NCBI GenBank assembly: GCA_023362775.1
Contig: JALMGJ010000006.1
Span: 12,906,501 to 12,970,500, forward strand
DNA: 64,000 nt
DNA from: Charina bottae
Lineage: Eukaryota; Chordata; Lepidosauria; Squamata; Charinaidae
Reading direction: 5' to 3'
Part shown: positions 9,666 to 19,970 of the stretch, piece by piece
Position numbering within the stretch: position 1 is the stretch's first letter
Layout of the letters: each line of letters begins with the position of its first letter
Made by a program: the position numbers and the translations under genes
The notes under the pieces: model-generated
Databases searched by the model: none
The model's input: the letters and a program-made list of their open reading frames with translations, nothing else
Told to the model about the DNA's origin: nothing

Positions 9666-11927
9666 GGCCAGCCAACCCCAGGAGGCACTACCGCCTCTGT
9701 CGTCCCAGGCCAGGTGGCAGAGCCAGGTCTTAATGGCCTTCCGAAAGGCCAGGAGTGAAAGGGCCAGTCTCACCTCCGGGGGCAAGATGTTCCATAAAGC
9801 GGGCGCTGTCGCAGAGAAGGCACGCCTCCTGGACCCCGCTAGATGGAATTATCTTGTTGAGGGGGTCCGAAGCATGCCCTCTCTGCATGCACGGGTGGGG
9901 CGGGCCGACGTCATCGGGACGAGACGGTCCCTCAGGTACCCTGGCCCTATGCCATATAGGGCTTTAAAGGTTATCACCAACACCTTGAATTGGACCCGGA
10001 AGCAAACTGGCAACCAATGCAGCTCGCGTAGCAGAGGTGTTACATGTGCCGATCTTATGGCACCCATAACTGCTCGCGCCGCCGCATTCTGTACCAGCTG
10101 AAGCTTACGGATACTCTTCAAGGGTAGCCCCATGTAGAGCGCATTACAGTAGTCTATGCGGGAGATGACAAGGGCGTGAGTGACTGTTCGGAGTGCCTCC
10201 CGATCCAGGAAAGGGCGTAACTGGCGCACAACTCGAAGTTGTGCATAGGCCCTCCTGGCCATGACTGCCACCTGCTCTTCGAGCAGGAGTCGTGAGTCCA
10301 GGAGAACCCCCCGATTCTGCACTGGATCCGAGTGAGGTAGTGCAACCCCACCCAGAACCAAAGATGACAACTTCCCGGATCTAGGGGGGCCATCAATCCA
10401 CAGCCACTCTGTCTTACCAGGGTTCAGTTGAAGCCTGTTGTTCCCCATCCAGACCCCCACAGCCTCCAGACACTGAGATAAGGCATTGACCGCATCACCT
10501 ACTTCACCCGGGATGGAGATGTATAACTGGGTATCATCAGCATATTGGTGATACCTCATCCCGTGGTGATGGATGATCTCACCCAGCGGCTTCATGTAGA
10601 TGTTGAACAGGAGAGGAGAGAGAACCGATCCCTGCGGCACCCCACAAGACAGGGGTCGCGGGTCAGCTCTCTCCTCCCCTATCAACACCGACTGGGAACG
10701 GCCCTGGAGGAAGGAGGCGAACCAGCGCAAAACCACGCCGCCTGCCCCCAACTCCCTGAGCCGCCCCAAGAGTATACCGTGGTCAACAGTATCAAAAGCC
10801 GCTGAGAGATCTAAGAGAGCCAGGATGGACGCACTCCCTCCATCCCGCTCCCGCCAGAGATCATCCATAAGTGCGACCAATGCGGTCTCTGTTCCATATC
10901 CCGGCCTGAAACCTGACTGAAAAGGGTCCAGATAATCCGTTTCCTCCAGAATCCTCTGGAGTTGCAACGCCACCACCTTCTCAACCACCTTTCCCAAAAA
11001 GGGAAGGTGGGAGACTGGGCAAAAATTGCCCAGGATAGAAGGGTCCAGGGATGGTTTCTTGAGGAGGGGGTGCACCAGCGCCTCCTTAAAGGCAGCCGGG
11101 AACACCCCCTCACTCAAGGACGAATTTATAATCGCCAGGACCCAGCCACATGTCACCTCTCTAGCTGATTTCACCAGCCAGTAGGGACATGGGTCAAGTT
11201 GACATGTGGTGGCGTTTACAATCCCAAGGATCCTGTCTACTTCATCAGGCCCAACAGGATCTAACTGCTCCCAGATAACATGGTAAGTACGAGCCTCTGG
11301 CATCTCCCCAGATCTTGTCTCACGCTTGGAGTCCAACTTGGAATGAATCTGAGCGATTTTGTCCTGCAGATGCTCAGAAAACTCTTCCGATCGGCCCTGT
11401 AGATGGGTCTCCCCTTGCTCCCGACCCAAAAGCGATCTTGTAATCTTAAACAGGGCCGTCGGACGGCATTCTGCGGACACAATAAGAGTGGAGGAATATT
11501 CACGTTTCGCCGTTCTTACCGCCACAAGGTAGGCCTTAACAGCGGCTCTAGATTGTGTTCGGTCAGATTCCGTCTTCGTCTTTCTCCAGCGGCGCTCTAG
11601 ACGTCTCTTAACCCTCTTCAAAGCCCTCAACTCCTCCATAAACCACGGAGAGTGACGGGCCGAACAGGGCCGGAGAGGTCGCATAGGTGCGATCTTGTCC
11701 AGGGCTCCGGCTGCTGCCTTGTTCCAGGCTGCAGCCAGGACCTCCACTGGACCGTGAAGCAAATCCTCGGGAATAACCCCCAGCTCCTTCTGAAACCTCA
11801 CTGGGTCCATCAGTCGCCGGGGGCGGACCAGTCGAATAGGTCCCGCCTCCCTGCGGAGTGAGGCAGCACAAGAGAGTCTCAGGGTCACCAGGGCGTGGTC
11901 TGACCATGACAATGGGGAAAGATGTAA
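9666..11927 (-). pseudogene. L2 LINE reverse transcriptase ORF, single internal stop
   Basis: An uninterrupted 687-codon frame (11912 to 9849) covers the end of the endonuclease (SWSDHALVTLRLS) and the whole reverse transcriptase: LHWLPVCFRVQFKVLVITFKALYG near the end, LLDLSAAFDTVDH, GVPQGSVLSPLLFNIYM and the catalytic YADDTQLYIS. A single TAA at 9849-9851 interrupts it. The same frame continues beyond as FHLAGSRRRAFSATAPALWN to a second stop near 9666. The upstream part of the protein is separated by the PLE insertion at 11943-12357. The long intact frame suggests recent activity of this family, but this copy is dead. Confidence 0.88.
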
Positions 11928-11942
11928 CTCTCCCCTCAGATC

Positions 11943-12357
11943 TGTCTATGAAGGTTCTCAGTCATCCAGGTGGAATTTTCTGTAGCTTGAATCATGTCAA
12001 CTGGATTTCTATTTTCTTAATGGAAACGTTTCGCTCCTTATCCAAGGGGCTTCTTCAGTCTGAGCAAAGTTGGTAAGGGAATCCTAAATATGTTCCTAGG
12101 TAGCTGTGTGACCTTACACCTGGGGCTAGATCATGGTTATATTGAGATGTAATTTTTAAGTCCTTTTATCATCTAATGGAGGGTCGTTAAAAACACCATG
12201 CTGCTGTTGAGCTTCTGAAATGGTCTTAATCTTCCTAGGCACAGAAGACAACACGGGGAGGAAGATGGGGGAGAGTTTGTGCCTGAGGCCCCCACCTCTA
12301 TTCAAGGAAGGATTTTCCAAGTTGGCATAAATGGATTCCTTGACCCCTCTCTCAGAT
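11943..12357 (-). mobile_element. Penelope-like element, 5'-truncated, inserted into L2
   Basis: A 415-bp insertion in the L2 coding region. It is flanked by an imperfect duplication, CTCTCCCCTCAGATC (11928-11942) and CTCTCCCTCAGATC (12358-12371). On the minus strand it begins in a C-terminal GIY-YIG-associated coding segment (ERGVKESIYANLENPSLNRGGGLRHKLSP), runs through a stop, and ends with the CTGAAGAAGC and GAAACGTTTCC boxes and GGATGACTGAGAAC. The combination of the LNRGGGLRH motif with these boxes indicates the Neptune/Penelope type. Confidence 0.8.
12029..12058 (-). ncRNA. hammerhead-ribozyme-like core in nested PLE
   Basis: On the minus strand CTGAAGA (12052-12058) and GAAA (12029-12032) bracket GCCCCTT-GGAT-AAGGAGC, a stem II with one C-A mismatch and a four-base loop. 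The core has the same length (30 nt) as the copy at 7425-7454, and the differences fall mainly in the stem. GAAACGTTTC after the core is self-complementary, as expected for a very short stem III. Inferred, not folded. Confidence 0.5.
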
Positions 12358-12891
12358 CTCTCCCTCAGATCACATTGCCACTGCTCGGACAAGAAAACTA
12401 AATCCGGAGTGAGACCACTGTCACGAGTCGGGTCACGGATAATCTGAGACAGGCCCATAGCTGCCATGGTAGCCATGAACTCCCGGGCCGCCTCTGAGGA
12501 CCGTCCCAGGGATGGCAGATTGAAGTCCCCCAGAACCATAAGTCTGGGAAACTCCACTGCCAACCCCGAGACAGCCTCGAGCAGCTCAGGCAGGGAGGTT
12601 GCTACGCAGCAGGGAGGCTGGTACAGCAGCAACACTCCCAACTGTTCTCGTGAACCCAACTTGAAAAACAGGGTCTCACATCCGGTCACTTGTGGAGCAG
12701 CACCCCTGAAGGCCACAAGGGACTCTCGGATGACAACTGCCACCCCTCCTCCCCTGCCCCGGTGTCTCGGCTGATGCCACACCCGAAACCCGGCTGGGCA
12801 CATTTCCGAGAGGGCTGCTCCCCCCTCTGGGCCCAGCCAGGTCTCGGTAATACACACCAGGTCGGCCCCTTCCTCTGTGATTAAATCTGGA
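12358..12891 (-). pseudogene. L2 LINE endonuclease domain fragment
   Basis: The N-terminal part of the L2 protein on the minus strand, an APE-type endonuclease: CITETWLGP, then GGGVAVVIRES, then LMVLGDFNLPSLG (the metal-binding GDFN box) and DSGLTPDLVFLSEQW. The frame runs into the inserted PLE, producing a chimeric open frame down to 12156 that is not a real protein. In the original L2 it continued to SWSDHALVTL at 11912. The 5' end of the element is missing. Confidence 0.85.
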
Positions 12892-13056
12892 CTAATCCTT
12901 TAAATCTATTCCTCACCTCCACTGTATATTCATAAGGGATATGATTTGGGTCATACCTGAGTGGTCTAGTGGTTTTCCCTACGTTCTTCAATTTAAGCCT
13001 AAATTTTGCAATAAGAAGCTCATGATCTGAGCCACAGTCAGCTCCAGGTCTTGTTT
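12892..13056 (-). mobile_element. RTE-BovB LINE, 5' segment beyond the L2 insertion
   Basis: BovB sequence just before the frame at 9478. On the minus strand it reads ACCTGGAGCTGACTGTGGCT and CAGATCATGAGCTTCTTATT, then the coding equivalent of TTRPLRYDPNHIPYEYTVEVRNRFKG. It joins the 7466-9478 segment once the L2 is removed. The 5' limit is about 13056, next to a hAT MITE. Confidence 0.88.
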
Positions 13057-13074
13057 TCTTTTGTTTTACTTAAG

Positions 13075-13420
13075 CAGGGGTCCTCAACCCCCGGGCTGCG
13101 GACCGGTCCCGGTCCGCGGCCTGTTAGGAACTGGGCCCCACATTTCCGTCTGTGCCATCCTGTCTGCTTACCATTTCTGTCCGCGCCATCCCGAAACCAT
13201 TCCCCCCCCCCCCCCCCGTCTGTGGAAAAATTGTCTTCCACAAAACCGGTCCCTGGTGCCAAAAAGGTTGTTAGGAACCGGGCCGCACACTTCCATCCAC
13301 GCCATCCCATCCACTTACCGCTTCTGTCCACGCCATCCCAAAACCATCCCCGCACCCGGTCCGTGGAAAAATTGCCTTCCACGAAACCAGTCCCTGGTGC
13401 CAAAAAGGTTGGGGACGCTG
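13075..13420. mobile_element. hAT MITE with internal tandem duplication
   Basis: The ends are CAGGGGTCCTCAACCCCC and GGTTGGGGACGCTG. The interior holds two tandem, diverged copies of a unit of about 145 bp (about 13120-13265 and 13266-13411), each with TTAGGAACYGGGCC and CCCTGGTGCCAAAAAGG. A run of about 18 C's (13201-13218) lies in the first copy. No target duplication is visible. The family is the same as, or near to, 29877-30135. Confidence 0.75.
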
Positions 13421-13754
13421 AAAAGGACTCAACTACACTAAATTTTCTAAGTTGGCTTGTGGGGGCCTTGTGGAATCCAGAGGAATTCTTGGAAATAAAG
13501 ATAATATTAGATGCTTTCCTATGGAAATATTAGGGAGGGGAGGGGGAGCTGCTAGCCAGTGAAAAGAAGGCTAGAGCCACAGTGGCCCCCAGGGATACCA
13601 TATCTGGGAGCATGAAATGAAAGGTTTTGCCCAGCTTGTCAAATGTTTGCTGCTGCCAGGAGCTGGTCGTCAGAAGATGCTTGTAGAGAGAAAAAACCTG
13701 AAGCATCTTCTGTTAGCAGGCTGCTAGGACAACGGACCTAAATGTGTACCTTTA

Positions 13755-13857
13755 AGACTCTGAGAGACAGTGGAGGACAGGAAGGCCTGGCGTGCTATGG
13801 TCCATGAGGTCACGAAGAGTCGGACACGACTAAACGACTGAACAACAACAACAAAAA
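13755..13857 (+). mobile_element. RTE-BovB LINE 3' end, 5'-truncated
   Basis: About 100 bp of BovB 3' terminus: GACAGTGGAGGACAGGAAGG to AAACGACTGAACAACAACAA. It is almost identical to positions 10-99 of the window. A dead-on-arrival truncated insertion with no coding content. Confidence 0.88.
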
Positions 13858-14767
13858 AGGGAAAGTTAAGATAGATTGGGCCTCAAGGTAACAACTGCTT
13901 TTCTTCTTGGGTCAACCGTGCCCTGCAGCTCCACAGCTCTGGACGTTGTCAGCAAGCACCAGAAGTCCTTCTCTGCTTGGGATGATGTGGGATCAGTGAC
14001 AGAACTCCTTGTCAGCTCCTGATGCTCCTGGCTGAGGTTAGTCTCCCCCACCCCCAATTCCATTGTGCCTCTTCCCAAGGCTTCTGCTCAGAGCCCCTTC
14101 TGGGAGCCCATCTGCATTCCTATGCAAGATGCCATCAAGGCATGCCAGCTTTCATTTCTCAAACTCTGGGGGACAATCGTAAACAGCAGGAGAACAAAAG
14201 CTGTTGGAGGAGGGGGCAAACTGCTGGAAAGCAGCAGCTGCAGTTGCTTTTTTTTTTTTTTTTAAACTCATTGCTAAGGACCCCTCAGCTTCCCCTCAGC
14301 TCCCCCCTCCATCCTTCCCGAATTTTTCCAGCCTTTGCTTCTAACCCCTTAATCCACTCGGTGCACAAGCTGGAAATGAGCTCAGATTAGATTACTTCTG
14401 GGTGACAGCAACAAGCAGTAATTTAAACAAGTTTGGCCCCCCTTCTTTTTTTTCCTGGGTTTCCACAGGCCAGAGCTAGGACCGTCTGGAGAAATAATTT
14501 TGAAAACCAAAATTTTCCAACCCTGAATACTGCTTTTTCTCCCAATATTTCTATATGGAGGAAATTCAGTTGGCTTGGTGAGGAAGGCCAGGGTTTCGGG
14601 ATTTGCGAGAGCAAAGCTGACAAATAAAACAGTCTGAGGATATCATCTCTATTTCTCTTGTGGGAGGGAGGCAAACATGCCTTTCTCCACTGTGCTGTCT
14701 TAATCTAGGGATTTGTTCCCAACAGACAAAAATAAAATCTAACTCCGTTTCATAGTCCAGTCCTGTA

Positions 14768-15095
14768 AAAGGTGAAGGTAAAGGTTTTCCCCTGCACAGT
14801 CGTGTCTGACTCTAGGGGCCAGTGCGCATTTCCGTTTGTTAGCCAAAGAGCCAGCGTTGTCCGAAGACATTTCCACGGTCATGTGGCCGGCATGACGCGC
14901 ACGGAACACTGTTACCGTCTCAACAAAGTGGTACCTATTTATCTACTTGCATTTGCATGCTTTCAAATTGCTAGGTTGGCAAGAGCTGGGGCGAGTGCGG
15001 GAGCTCACTCTGTCACGCGGCGCTCGGGTCTCAAACCGCTGACCTTCCAATCGACAAGCATGGCGTCTTAACCACTGAGCCATCACGCCCCCTTT
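14768..15095 (-). mobile_element. Sauria-type tRNA-derived SINE
   Basis: On the minus strand it begins with a tRNA-like head carrying an A box (TGGCTCAGTGGTTAAGACG) and a B box (GGTTTGAGACCC). The conserved body has CATGTGGCCGGCATGACGC and CCGTTTGTTAGCC (plus strand). The 3' end, TAGAGTCAGACACGACTG, resembles the BovB terminus, which fits mobilisation by BovB. It is flanked by the 10-bp duplication CAGTCCTGTA at 14758-14767 and 15096-15105. Confidence 0.88.
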
Positions 15096-15888
15096 CAGTC
15101 CTGTACCCACACAGAATTGTGACCTATGTGTCTCTATCAATATTTTTGTCACAGTTTTCTAAATTTTGTGGGGAACAAGGTTTCTGGGAAACGCTGAAAT
15201 TGCATCATGGGTCCTGGCACCTGAAAAGGTAACAGGCGTCTGCATTAAGTGAAGCCACGGATAGATTAAATGTCTGTTCCGTTCTATGAATCCTTCCCAG
15301 GTGAGTCAGGCAATGACCTGGTTTGCACAATTTAAGCCACAAGTTTTTAAATCTTGGTTTGTTAACTAAGCCATAGTTTCCTGCTCTCAATGTACTGCAC
15401 CAAGTCATAAAACAGTTCAGTGAGTGGTATAGCAGGCAGCATGTTGAATTTGGTGTTGACTTCACAACCAATCTAAATCTAGGTTCCAATCAAAATTTTG
15501 GGTTTGGAGAAGGAATATTAGTGCAGAACAACTGTTTTACTCCTTTGGAATTGCTTAATTATTGCCCAAGCCTTCTCTCTTTCATACACTTATCTCCCTT
15601 GCTAAGATTCCTTATGAAGTTCTTCTAACCTTATGAAGTCCCTTATGAGGTTCAGGTACTTGCAGGCCATGTGTATACCTGAACTGATTGTTAGTGTCAC
15701 AGGGATATGTGGAATAAGTTTATCTCACCTTTTTTTATCATCCAGACAATTTCTGTGTCTCCCTTTTCTTGTCTGACACTCAGTCATTAACAGAGTGTTA
15801 CCAAATTCTGTGCAGCATAATATAAGGTCAGACATGAGATCACAGCGAATTCTTTGTAATGTCCTTACAAAAGTAGTGGATCTGGTTA

Positions 15889-17492
15889 CAGTGGGGCAAA
15901 AAAGTATTTAGTCAGCCACCAATTGTGCAAGTTCTCCCACTTAAAAAGATGAGAGAGGCCTGTAATTGACATCATAGGTAGACCTCAACTATGAGAGACA
16001 AAATGAGAAAACAAATCCAGACAATCACATTGTCTGATTTAGAAAGAATTTATTTGCAAATTATGGTGGAAAATAAGTATTTGTTCACCTACAAACAAGC
16101 AAGATTTCTGGCTCTCACAGACCTGTAACTTCTTATTTAAGAGGCTCCTCTGTCCTCCACTCATTACCTGTAGTAATGGCACCTGTTTGAACTTGTTATC
16201 AGTATAAAAGACACCTGTCCACAACCTCAAACAGTCACACTCCAAACTCCACTATGGTGAAGACCAAAGAGCTGTCGAAGGACACCAGAAACAAAATTGT
16301 AGACCTGCACCAGGCTGGGAAGACTGAATCTGCAATAGGCAAGCAGCTTGGTGTGAAGAAATCAACTGTGGGAGCAATAATTAGAAAATGGAAGACATAC
16401 AAGACCACTGATAATCTCCCTCGATCTGGGGCTCCACGCAAGATCTCACCCCGTGGGGTCAAAATGATCACAAGAACGGTGAGCAAAAATCCCAGAACCA
16501 CACGGGGGGACCTAGTGAATGACCTGCAGAGAGCTGGGACCAACGTAACAAAGGCTACCATCAGTAACACACTACGCCGCCAGGGACTCAGATCCTGCAG
16601 TGCCAGACGTGTCCCCCCTGCTTAAGCCAGTACATGTCCGGGCCCGTCGGAAGTTTGCTAGAGAGCATTTGGATGATCCAGGAGAGGATTGGGAGAATGT
16701 CATATGGTCAGATGAAACCAAAGTAGAACTGTTTGGTAGAAACACAACTCGTCGTGTTTGGAGGAGAGAGAATGCTGAGATGCATCCAAAGAACACCATA
16801 CCTACTGTGAAGCATGGGGGTGGCAACATCATGCTTTGGGGCTGTTTCTCTGCAAAGGGACCAGGACGACTGATCCATGTACAGGAAAGAATGAATGGGG
16901 CCATGTATCGTGAGATTTTGAGTGCAAACCACCTTCCATCAGCAAGGGCATTGAAGATGAAACGTGGCTGGGTCTTTCAGTATGACAATGATCCCAAACA
17001 CACCACCCGGGCAACGAAGGAGTGGCTTCGTAAGAAGCATTTCAAGGTCCTGGAGTGGCCTAGCCAGTCTCCAGATCTCAACCCCATAGAAAACCTTTGG
17101 AGGGAGTTGAAAGTCCGTGTTGCCCAGCGACAGCCCCAAAACATCACTGCTCTAGAGGAGATCTGCATGGAGGAATGGGCCAACATACCAGCAACAGTGT
17201 GTGCCAACCTTGTGAAGACTTACAGAAAACGTTTGACCTCTGTCATTGCCAACAAAGGATATATAACAAAGTATTGAGATGAACTTTTGATATTGACCAA
17301 ATACTTATTTTCCACCATAATTTGCAAATAAATTCTTTCCAAATCAGACAATGTGATTGTCTGGATTTGTTTTCTCATTTTGTCTCTCATAGTTGAGGTT
17401 TACCTATGATGTCAATTACAGGCCTCTCTCATCTTTTTAAGTGGGAGAAATTGCACAATTGGTGGCTGACTAAATACTTTTTTGCCCCACTG
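15889..17492 (+). mobile_element. Tc1-like DNA transposon, nearly intact
   Basis: A 1604-bp element flanked by the TA target duplication (15887-15888 and 17493-17494). The terminal inverted repeats are about 195 bp long (15889-16083 and 17298-17492) and differ at about three positions. They start CAGTGGGGCAAAAAAGTATT. Between them lies one transposase gene with a single frameshift. Such close TIR identity and near-intact coding indicate a young copy. Closely similar Tc1 elements are, from memory, widespread in fishes and frogs, so horizontal transfer is plausible. Confidence 0.95.
16254..17277 (+). pseudogene. Tc1-like transposase (DD34E) with one frameshift
   Basis: A cut-and-paste transposase of the Tc1/mariner superfamily, about 340 residues. 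The N-terminal helix-turn-helix region runs from [20 protein letters not shown] to the GRPR-like SGAPRKIS linker. The catalytic triad is present: D in IWSDETKV, D in FQYDNDPKH and E in LNPIENLW. The last two are separated by 34 residues (DD34E). The frame ending at 16625 and the one open from 16600 are offset by one extra C in the C-run at about 16612-16617. Apart from this I see no inactivating change. It ends ANKGYITKY with TGA at 17275-17277. Confidence 0.93.
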
Positions 17493-19263
17493 TAGGTGTG
17501 ATTTTGTGATAGTTACTATGCTGTTAGTTTTTTCTCTGGTTTTTGTCTGTCCCATGCTGGAAGTTGCTGGTGTTAAGGACATTTGCAGCAATTGCAGACA
17601 AGGCAAAAGGAAATACTACTTTATTTAACTTCTGGAGTTGGGAGAAGTATAGTGCAAGCATCTCGTGAGTAAAACAAGGAAAAATAGGCTTTTTAAAATA
17701 AAAATGTAACAGAGAAAATATATAGTAATATAAAATTGTCGTAACACTGCAGATGTTAATAATCTAATACTGATCTGCTAAAACTATCAAATGAAAAAGG
17801 TCAATTTCTTATAATTTTATCCTCGATAGATAACTGTCCTTTCTGCTAAGGAATTCAAGGCTGTGGAAAGCAGAGAGGGGACTGATCAACAGGTTCCATT
17901 TTTGAGCAGCTGCCATGATGGTTGGAATTTAGCCATCCTGATGCCAAGTTGTGCCGGGTATCAGGTGGGTCGATCAAGTCCATCTTCATGCCAAGGAGAC
18001 TTTGAGCTAATCACAATTTCTACTTTGCAGTGCTGGCCTGGGGAAAAAAACTGGAGAATGACTGCTATCAATGTATACCACCTTGAACTCCTGAAGGAAA
18101 GGCCAGATATAAATAAATAAAATAAATAAATAACAAGTGGACTCCCCCCCCCCAGTGAACTAACTTATACTGCCATCAAGATTTGGTGGCAAACGCAAAG
18201 CCGAGTCTGTATTATCAGATGACCAAATAATTAAATCTGAGAATGATTTTCTGCTTATTAATAAGAACATACAATGCAGCTTTGTGTGTCCTGTAAATGA
18301 AGCAGCACCATTGTGTACTTGAATAATCCCAGGGTGCATAATGAGTGAAAGTAATTTTTCCCCCATCTCTAAATGGGGTTTGCTTGCATGAGGGATATGA
18401 AAGGAAGGCGCTTGCCAGCCCTTTCGGAACAATAGCTCCAGATGGAAGGAGATGTAATTGATTTTGAACAGCATGAACATCTGTACAGTGTGTGTCCTGC
18501 TATCCCAATGGGCCTCTCTTTGGGCGGGGGGAATCCCTTTCTCCTTGCCTGTACAGCAATCAGCCACGATTTTGAACAGCCAGAAACTTTGGTTTCACAA
18601 GTCAACTGTTTTAAGCACTTGCTCTCCAAAGTTTGAGCTTAACAGTCATAACCGTGTTCAGCAAAGAAGCTAGTTTTGACAAGGCAAAAGGTGGAAGAGC
18701 AAAAGGCCCAGTGAATGAAGCCCGCTGTTGTGTGAATTAGCTGGTTTTCAAGCCACCAAAAGCATTGTCATAACTACATGTGGAAAGCTCCATGTCAGTA
18801 ACCCATTCCATTCTTCTTTCACTTTAGGTGTCCTTCACACGTTCAGAGCATCACGTTTCCATAGCCACTCTCCTATCCGATCCTCATTCACTGAACTGGT
18901 GTCCCCCCGTCTTGCTGAGACTAATTCTTAATTTGGATGTTAATACAGTTTTCCTATTCAGTAATGAATTATGACTTGTTTTCTGCCTGGACAACAGGGA
19001 AGGGTAAAGCAGCTAATGGTGGAAATGGAAAATCTCCAGAATACTTCCCTTTTTTCCCCAGCTACAATTTTATTCCAAGACCTTGAACAAATCATGACTT
19101 TTAGAGTTATCCATTAAAAAAAACAACCTACACAATGAACAGGTATCTTCCAGGTCTACTTGGATATTAGGATGTTGCTATTGTTTTATATTTCATAAAA
19201 CTGCACAACTGTTTAATTATATAGACCTTGCAATACTTTTGTTTACATGGAGTATAGGCCAAT
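17493..19263. other. intergenic, no gene seen
   Basis: AT-rich sequence with short open frames only, none resembling a known protein. A short L2-like 3' end with an (AATAA)n tail is at about 18080-18132. A C-run is at 18146-18155. Confidence 0.5.
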
Positions 19264-19500
19264 CATGGTGGCTAACTGCAATTTATTTATTTATTTAATT
19301 TTTATCCCACCTTTATTATTTTTATAAATAACAAATACTTCTTTCTCCTCCTATTTTCCCCACAACAACTCTGTAAGGTGAGTTGGGCTGAGAGTGAGTC
19401 ACCCAGCCGGCTTTCATTTGTTAGATTTATAACCCACCTTTTTCTCCAAAACCTCAGGGTGACTTACAAGGATCTGTGTGCGTGTGTGCCTCTTCATTTT
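19264..19500 (-). repeat. L2-like LINE 3'-end fragment
   Basis: A TTTA-rich tail (19280-19300), then TTTTATCCCACCTTTATTAT, then CCCACAACAACTCTGTAAGG and GTCACCCAGCCGGCTTTCAT. I recognise this as the 3' region of an old LINE/MIR-like repeat common in reptiles. It is degenerate, and the exact family is uncertain. Confidence 0.45.
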
Positions 19501-19665
19501 ATCCTCACAAAAACAGTCCAGAAGAGTAACTTCAGTACCAGATATTTTTCCTGATCTTTTGAAATGAAATTCTCATCAACCCCAACCAGCAAGACCGATG
19601 GTTGGAATTAAGAGCTGAAGTTCAAAATAAGTGTAGGATTTGATGTGACATCTGTTGCTCTAAAT

Positions 19666-19970
19666 CAGCCTTTCTCAACCTTTCGATCCTGGAGGAACCC
19701 TTGAAATATTTTTCAGGTCTTGGGGAACCCCTGAATCCACATTCAGGCTCAAATATAGGCCAGAACTTACAAAATTATTATATTCGTTTCATGTGCAGGC
19801 CTATATATGCATTAACGGTGTTCTTAAACTAAACATAAAGAAACTTACCTCTTTAATGTGAAGTTGCCCGAATTTGAAATAATTGTTAAATAAATCATCA
19901 TATCCCAGGGAATCCCTAGTGACCTCTCGCGGAACCCTGGGGATCCACGGAATCCTGGTTGAGAAATGCT
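19666..19970. mobile_element. hAT MITE (CAGCCTTTCTCAACC termini), copy 1
   Basis: A roughly 305-bp non-coding element. It begins CAGCCTTTCTCAACCTTTCG and ends GGTTGAGAAATGCT. The body includes CTGGAGGAACCCTTGAAATA and GAACCCTGGGGATCCACGGA. A second copy in the same orientation is at 23649-23952. The target duplication is not recognisable. Confidence 0.75.

Larger units (their letters stand above)
9479..12891 (-). mobile_element. L2-clade LINE, 5'-truncated, inserted into BovB
   Basis: About 3.0 kb of L2-type LINE, not counting an inner PLE insertion. It starts inside the endonuclease domain (LITEEGADLVCITETWLGPEGG, minus strand). It continues through reverse transcriptase to a 3' end with ATGGGCGGGGAATAAAATAA and a TAAA-repeat tail. 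It is flanked by a short duplication of the BovB target, CTAAT (plus strand), at 9474-9478 and 12892-12896. BovB coding sequence (RFKG...LVDRVPEE) continues across the gap, so the L2 inserted after the BovB. The choice of L2 rather than CR1 rests on the YADDTQLYIS active-site box and the 3' end. Confidence 0.88.

Noticed and set aside
9849..11912. Long intact frame considered as a host gene
   Set aside because: Clear L2 LINE reverse transcriptase with a YADDTQLYIS active site, within an element that has a target duplication and 3' tail.
12156..12857. A 233-codon frame that joins an L2 endonuclease to a GIY-YIG-associated LNRGGGLRH segment, looking like a novel endonuclease fusion
   Set aside because: The join coincides with a PLE insertion flanked by a duplicated L2 target. 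It is a chance in-frame junction in a dead element, not a functional fusion.
9479..12891. Assignment of this LINE to the CR1 clade
   Set aside because: The active-site box is YADDTQLYIS rather than the FADDTKL box I expect for CR1, and the 3' end lacks the CR1 8-bp repeats. L2 fits better, though a phylogeny would be needed to settle it.
15010..15092. tRNA gene on the minus strand
   Set aside because: A and B boxes are present, but the sequence continues into a SINE body and BovB-like tail with target duplications. It is the SINE head.
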